DNA from: Terrilactibacillus tamarindi | Lineage (GTDB): Bacteria; Bacillota; Bacilli; Bacillales; Sporolactobacillaceae | Assembly: GCF_009718825.1 (NCBI RefSeq) | Contig: NZ_WNHB01000010.1 | Location: 1 to 64,000 of the forward strand | Direction of reading: 5' to 3' | Length of the DNA stretch: 64,000 nucleotides | Part shown: positions 61,409-64,000 of the stretch, in pieces | How the letters are laid out: each line of letters begins with the position of its first letter | Numbering within the stretch: position 1 is the stretch's first letter | Made by a program: the position numbers and the translations under genes | Notes under the pieces: generated by a model | The model's input: the letters and a program-made list of their open reading frames with translations, nothing else | What the model was told of the DNA's origin: nothing | The model's database searches: none

Positions 61409-61954
61409 CTAATGGATAATCTTGAATTTTGAATAAGGAAAGTAGCGCAGATTCACTTTTCCAACAACATTCTTCATATCAATAAAACCAATCTGGCGGC
61501 TGTCAAAACTATACAAGCGATTATCTCCCATAACAAACAATTTATCTTTCGGCACTTCGATGGTTCCCTTATCAGGGAAATCATTTGTTAATAAACCAGA
61601 AAGGATTTTCTTCTTGTTTTCATTTAAAAAGGGCTCTTTGACAGCGTGTCCATTTACATGCAAGACATCGTTTCGGTAATCAATTCGATCACCTGGAAGT
61701 CCAATGATGCGTTTTACAAAATCTTTATGTTTTGTGGCATGGAAAATGATAATATCAAATCGCTCTGGCTTACTTAAATGATAATCCGTTTTATTAACAA
61801 TCAGTCGATTGCCATCTTGTAAAGTCGGCATCATAGATTGACCTTCAACAACATAATTAGTAAAAATAAGATTTCGAAGGAGAAGAGCTATGATAATGGC
61901 ACAACCGATGGCAAGCACCCATCGAGTGATATTATTTGATTTTGACACATACAT
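61409..61954 (-). CDS. type I signal peptidase
   Basis: 181 residues. One N-terminal membrane anchor (about residues 12-30), catalytic Ser in GQSMMPTL near residue 39, catalytic Lys in FVKRIIGLPGD near 80, and box E MGDNRLYSFDSRQIG near 142 (Tyr replaces the usual Asn). Removes signal peptides at the outer membrane face. Bacilli have several Sip paralogues. Confidence 0.9.
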   Translation of the reverse strand: MYVSKSNNITRWVLAIGCAIIIALLLRNLIFTNYVVEGQSMMPTLQDGNRLIVNKTDYHLSKPERFDIIIFHATKHKDFVKRIIGLPGDRIDYRNDVLHVNGHAVKEPFLNENKKKILSGLLTNDFPDKGTIEVPKDKLFVMGDNRLYSFDSRQIGFIDMKNVVGKVNLRYFPYSKFKIIH

Positions 61955-62162
61955 ACCCCCGATTGATCATATAGTTTGTCAATTAAACTATTTGTTTATA
62001 GAATATATTCTAGATATCTAGATTTAAGTATTAAGATAGTTTAAATGATTGATAGCCTATTTCTCTAATGAATAGCTATAATTTACCATGATTGAATAGA
62101 GACATACAAGAAATGATCACGATATAATTAAGAGAAATTTAGCTTTTTGAACAACTATAAGT

Positions 62163-62317
62163 GCGTGTTCAAAAAGGTGACAAATTAGAAGCAAGAAGAT
62201 CAAGGCGGCGCCGTTTTGAGGACCGGAATGTAGGTTTCTACTACATGAGGACCGGAAAAACAAGCCAACGCCGAGATTCGTAGCTTATCATTTGGTGACT
62301 TTTTGAACAACCTCTTA
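62163..62317 (+). repeat. dispersed repeat family 2, copy 2
   Basis: About 155 bp with inverted-repeat ends (GTGTTCAAAAAGGTGAC and GTGACTTTTTGAACAAC). Inside are two GAGGACCGGAA direct repeats around TAGG-TTTC-TACTAC and a GAGATTCGTAGCTTATCATT block shared with copy 1. No ORF. MITE-like; upstream of an alpha/beta hydrolase gene. Confidence 0.75.
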
Positions 62318-62360
62318 GGGATCTTACTATTCACTTACCTCTTGAAAGGATGATAGGCCA

Positions 62361-63188
62361 GTGGAATGCCAGACGACTAAAGCAAGGGTATATTATGAAA
62401 CAATTGGTGAAGGTATGCCTGTATTAATGATTCATGGCTTTAATCCTGACCATCATTTAATGAAAGGCTGTATGGAGCCTATTTTTAAGAAGATAGCGGG
62501 TTATAGACGTATATACATAGATCTTCCTGGTATGGGGAAGACGACGGATTGTGAGAAGGTAAATGGTTCAGATGATGTATTGGATGTGTTAATCGAATTT
62601 ATTCATTCGGTTATTCCCGAGGGACCATTTTTAATTGCGGGAGAATCTTATGGTGGTTATTTGACTCGCGGCATTATTTCTAAAATGAAGGACCGTATAC
62701 GAGGTGCTGTTTTTATTTGTCCAATGATTATTCCTAGTATGGATGAGAGAGATTTACCTTCACATACGGTTATTTACGAAGATCATGCCTTTTTACAAAC
62801 ATTAAAACAACGTCAACAAGACATCTTTAGAACATCAAACGTTGTACTCGATGAATATAATTGGAAACGATTAAAGGCTGAGATATTGGACGGGTGTCTG
62901 CTTGCTGATAAATCTGTTTTAAAAAGATTAAAAAGTCAGTATGCCTTCTCATTCCAAGTTGATGAAGCTATCGGTTCATTTGATAAACCGACGTTATTCT
63001 TATTAGGTAGGCAAGATTCAACAGTTGGTTATAAGGATGCTTTAGGCATAGAAAAAAGATATACGAGAGCAACGACAGTCGTTCTTGATCGAGCAGGACA
63101 TAATCTCCAAATTGAGCAGAGTATGTTATTTGAAGCTTTAGTTGAAGAATGGCTCAATCGGGTAGATGAAGATATAAATCATACATGA
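62361..63188 (+). CDS. alpha/beta hydrolase
   Basis: 275 residues. Oxyanion HGFNPDHH near residue 26, nucleophile Ser in AGESYGGYL near 95, Asp in LGRQDSTVG near 215, His in RAGHNLQIE near 248. GTG start with AAAGGATGAT upstream. Esterase-like; substrate unknown. Confidence 0.87.
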   Translation: MECQTTKARVYYETIGEGMPVLMIHGFNPDHHLMKGCMEPIFKKIAGYRRIYIDLPGMGKTTDCEKVNGSDDVLDVLIEFIHSVIPEGPFLIAGESYGGYLTRGIISKMKDRIRGAVFICPMIIPSMDERDLPSHTVIYEDHAFLQTLKQRQQDIFRTSNVVLDEYNWKRLKAEILDGCLLADKSVLKRLKSQYAFSFQVDEAIGSFDKPTLFLLGRQDSTVGYKDALGIEKRYTRATTVVLDRAGHNLQIEQSMLFEALVEEWLNRVDEDINHT

Positions 63189-63194
63189 ATAAGT

Positions 63195-63240
63195 AAAATC
63201 ACGTAGTGTCTAGTTATTGGACTTACGTGATTTTATTTTT
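63195..63240. terminator. terminator between hydrolase and nsrR
   Basis: AAAATCACGTA (63195-63205) pairs with TACGTGATTTT (63224-63234), T-rich tail. Confidence 0.85.
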
Positions 63241-63279
63241 TAAATAAATGAATTAAGTGGAGATGCATTTCGAATCATT

Positions 63280-63726
63280 TTACCCATGAAGTGAACTTAC
63301 AATCATGTTTTGTAATAATTGACGATCCCCTAATACGTCTTCCAATGTATATTTATCTAAAGTGGCTAGAAATTGATTCACCGCTTCATTTAGAATGGCT
63401 TGATAGCCGCAAACAGGGGTAATAAAGCATTGGTTATTTTCTCTATTAAAACATTCAACTAAATGAAAATGGTCTTCCGTATGTCTGATGACCCAGCCTA
63501 TATTAATATCCTTAGGAGCTTTAGATAAGTAAATTCCTCCGTTTCTACCTCGTACAGTTGTAATTAACTCTAGTTTTCCTAACTGATGAACAACCTTCAT
63601 CAAGTGGTTTTTAGATATATGGAAGGAAATAGATAATTCTTCAATATTAACTTTCCTTTCTTTAGGTAGTGCTCCAAGTGCAATGAGAACACGTAATGAA
63701 TAGTCACTGAATTGTGTTAACTTCAT
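63280..63726 (-). CDS. nsrR: nitric-oxide-sensing repressor NsrR
   Basis: 148 residues, Rrf2 family. Winged helix (NIEELSISFHISKNHLMKVV near residue 27), wing RGRNGG, and the Fe-S ligands in ECFNRENNQCFITPVCGY near residue 92 (three Cys). NO attacks the cluster and releases target promoters. Divergent from hmp, with an NsrR-type palindrome between. Confidence 0.9.
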   Translation of the reverse strand: MKLTQFSDYSLRVLIALGALPKERKVNIEELSISFHISKNHLMKVVHQLGKLELITTVRGRNGGIYLSKAPKDINIGWVIRHTEDHFHLVECFNRENNQCFITPVCGYQAILNEAVNQFLATLDKYTLEDVLGDRQLLQNMIVSSLHG

Positions 63727-63812
63727 AAAATCACCTCATATTACATAGTATACTTTTTTTTACTACGCGCTGTATACATAAACAAATGTTCATAACATTG
63801 TCACCGAAAAAG

Positions 63813-63844
63813 ATGTATATTAAATACATGTTATATGTGATAAT
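63813..63844 (+). promoter_or_regulatory. NsrR operator and promoter of hmp
   Basis: ATGTATATTAAATACAT (63813-63829) is a perfect inverted repeat (6-bp arms, 5-bp spacer), matching the known NsrR pattern of B. subtilis hmp. An extended -10 TGTGATAAT (63836-63844) follows, so bound NsrR would cover the -35 region. Confidence 0.8.
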
Positions 63845-63884
63845 AGTCATAGACAATAAATTTTTGAGAAAGAGGGTATTCTTT

Positions 63885-64000
63885 ATGGATGCAAAAACTA
63901 TTGCAATTATAAAATCAACCGTTCCTGTATTAGAAAGTAAGGGAGAAGAAATCATCATAGCTTTTTATAAGCACTTATTAGAGACAAATCCTGAGCTCAA
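63885..64000 (+). CDS. hmp: flavohemoglobin Hmp (5' part, runs off window)
   Basis: The first 38 codons of a globin: MDAKTIAIIKSTVPVLESKG, then EEIIIAFYKHLLETNPEL, as in Hmp helices A-C. NO dioxygenase turning nitric oxide into nitrate. AGAGGG upstream of ATG. The window ends before the heme His, so the call rests on N-terminus plus nsrR context. Confidence 0.85.
   Translation, partial: MDAKTIAIIKSTVPVLESKGEEIIIAFYKHLLETNPEL

Noticed and set aside
63731-63958. Minus-strand ORF upstream of nsrR
   Set aside because: It runs through the hmp promoter and start on the opposite strand; low-complexity hydrophobic composition and no ribosome binding site.

Overview
The window looks like chromosomal DNA of a low-GC Gram-positive endospore-former (Bacillales, Bacillaceae-like). 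Coding DNA is AT-rich, ribosome binding sites are strong AGGAGG types, GTG and TTG starts are common, and several gene blocks match Bacillus subtilis neighbourhoods: a teichuronic acid (tua) cluster, the ycsF-ycsG-ycsI-kipI-kipA-kipR block, ytcD/ytbD/ytbE, yhfS/yhfT, and divergent nsrR-hmp. I cannot name genus or species from sequence alone.

Layout. 0.2-1.6 kb: dipeptidase PepV. 1.7-2.1 kb: a 21-bp tandem array. 2.3-12.7 kb: a rearranged teichuronic acid cluster (tuaC-like, tuaB, then a terminator and a PhoP-box promoter, tuaA, tuaD, an added galE-like epimerase, tuaE, a mobile repeat, tuaF, tuaG, tuaH). It would make and export a uronic-acid wall polymer when phosphate is scarce. 13-15.4 kb: a DUF4003 protein and an M20 carbamoylase. 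15.5-21.6 kb: a second 21-bp array, then the 5-oxoproline block with its own IclR regulator. 21.7-35.8 kb: transporters, aldo/keto reductases, a nucleoside hydrolase, a pyridoxamine-oxidase-family gene split by a mobile repeat, the ytcD regulon, DedA, tRNA-Gly, a DeoR-HAD pair and a TolB-like secreted protein. 36-38.2 kb: a third 21-bp array, a gtrB remnant with gtrA, GNAT, and a 41-bp array. 38.2-44 kb: yhfT/yhfS, proC, a flavin reductase and a GlcU-like sugar transporter. 44.4-49.5 kb: a complete ugpCAEBQ-type operon for glycerophosphodiesters. 49.6-52 kb: an insertion-sequence graveyard (IS21, IS256 and IS3 remnants plus a split subtilase). 52-53.5 kb: a secreted protein with a homopolymer frameshift and a tiny membrane protein. 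53.6-64 kb: an MFS exporter, an aminotransferase, SDR, a DnaA-box cluster, an S66 peptidase, a DUF3298 protein, small enzymes, signal peptidase I, and nsrR/hmp, where the window ends inside hmp.

Three kinds of non-coding structure stand out. (1) Four intergenic arrays keep a CAAT-containing core about every 21 bp, that is, every two helical turns. (2) A dispersed 157-bp structured element is flanked by TTTAT. One copy splits a gene so cleanly that the empty site can be rebuilt, and shorter derivatives are present. It resembles bcr1 of the B. cereus group in length and flanks. (3) A DnaA-box cluster lies far from any visible dnaA. Phosphate supply is a possible common theme: teichuronic acid synthesis carries a well-formed PhoP box, and the ugp system scavenges phosphate esters.
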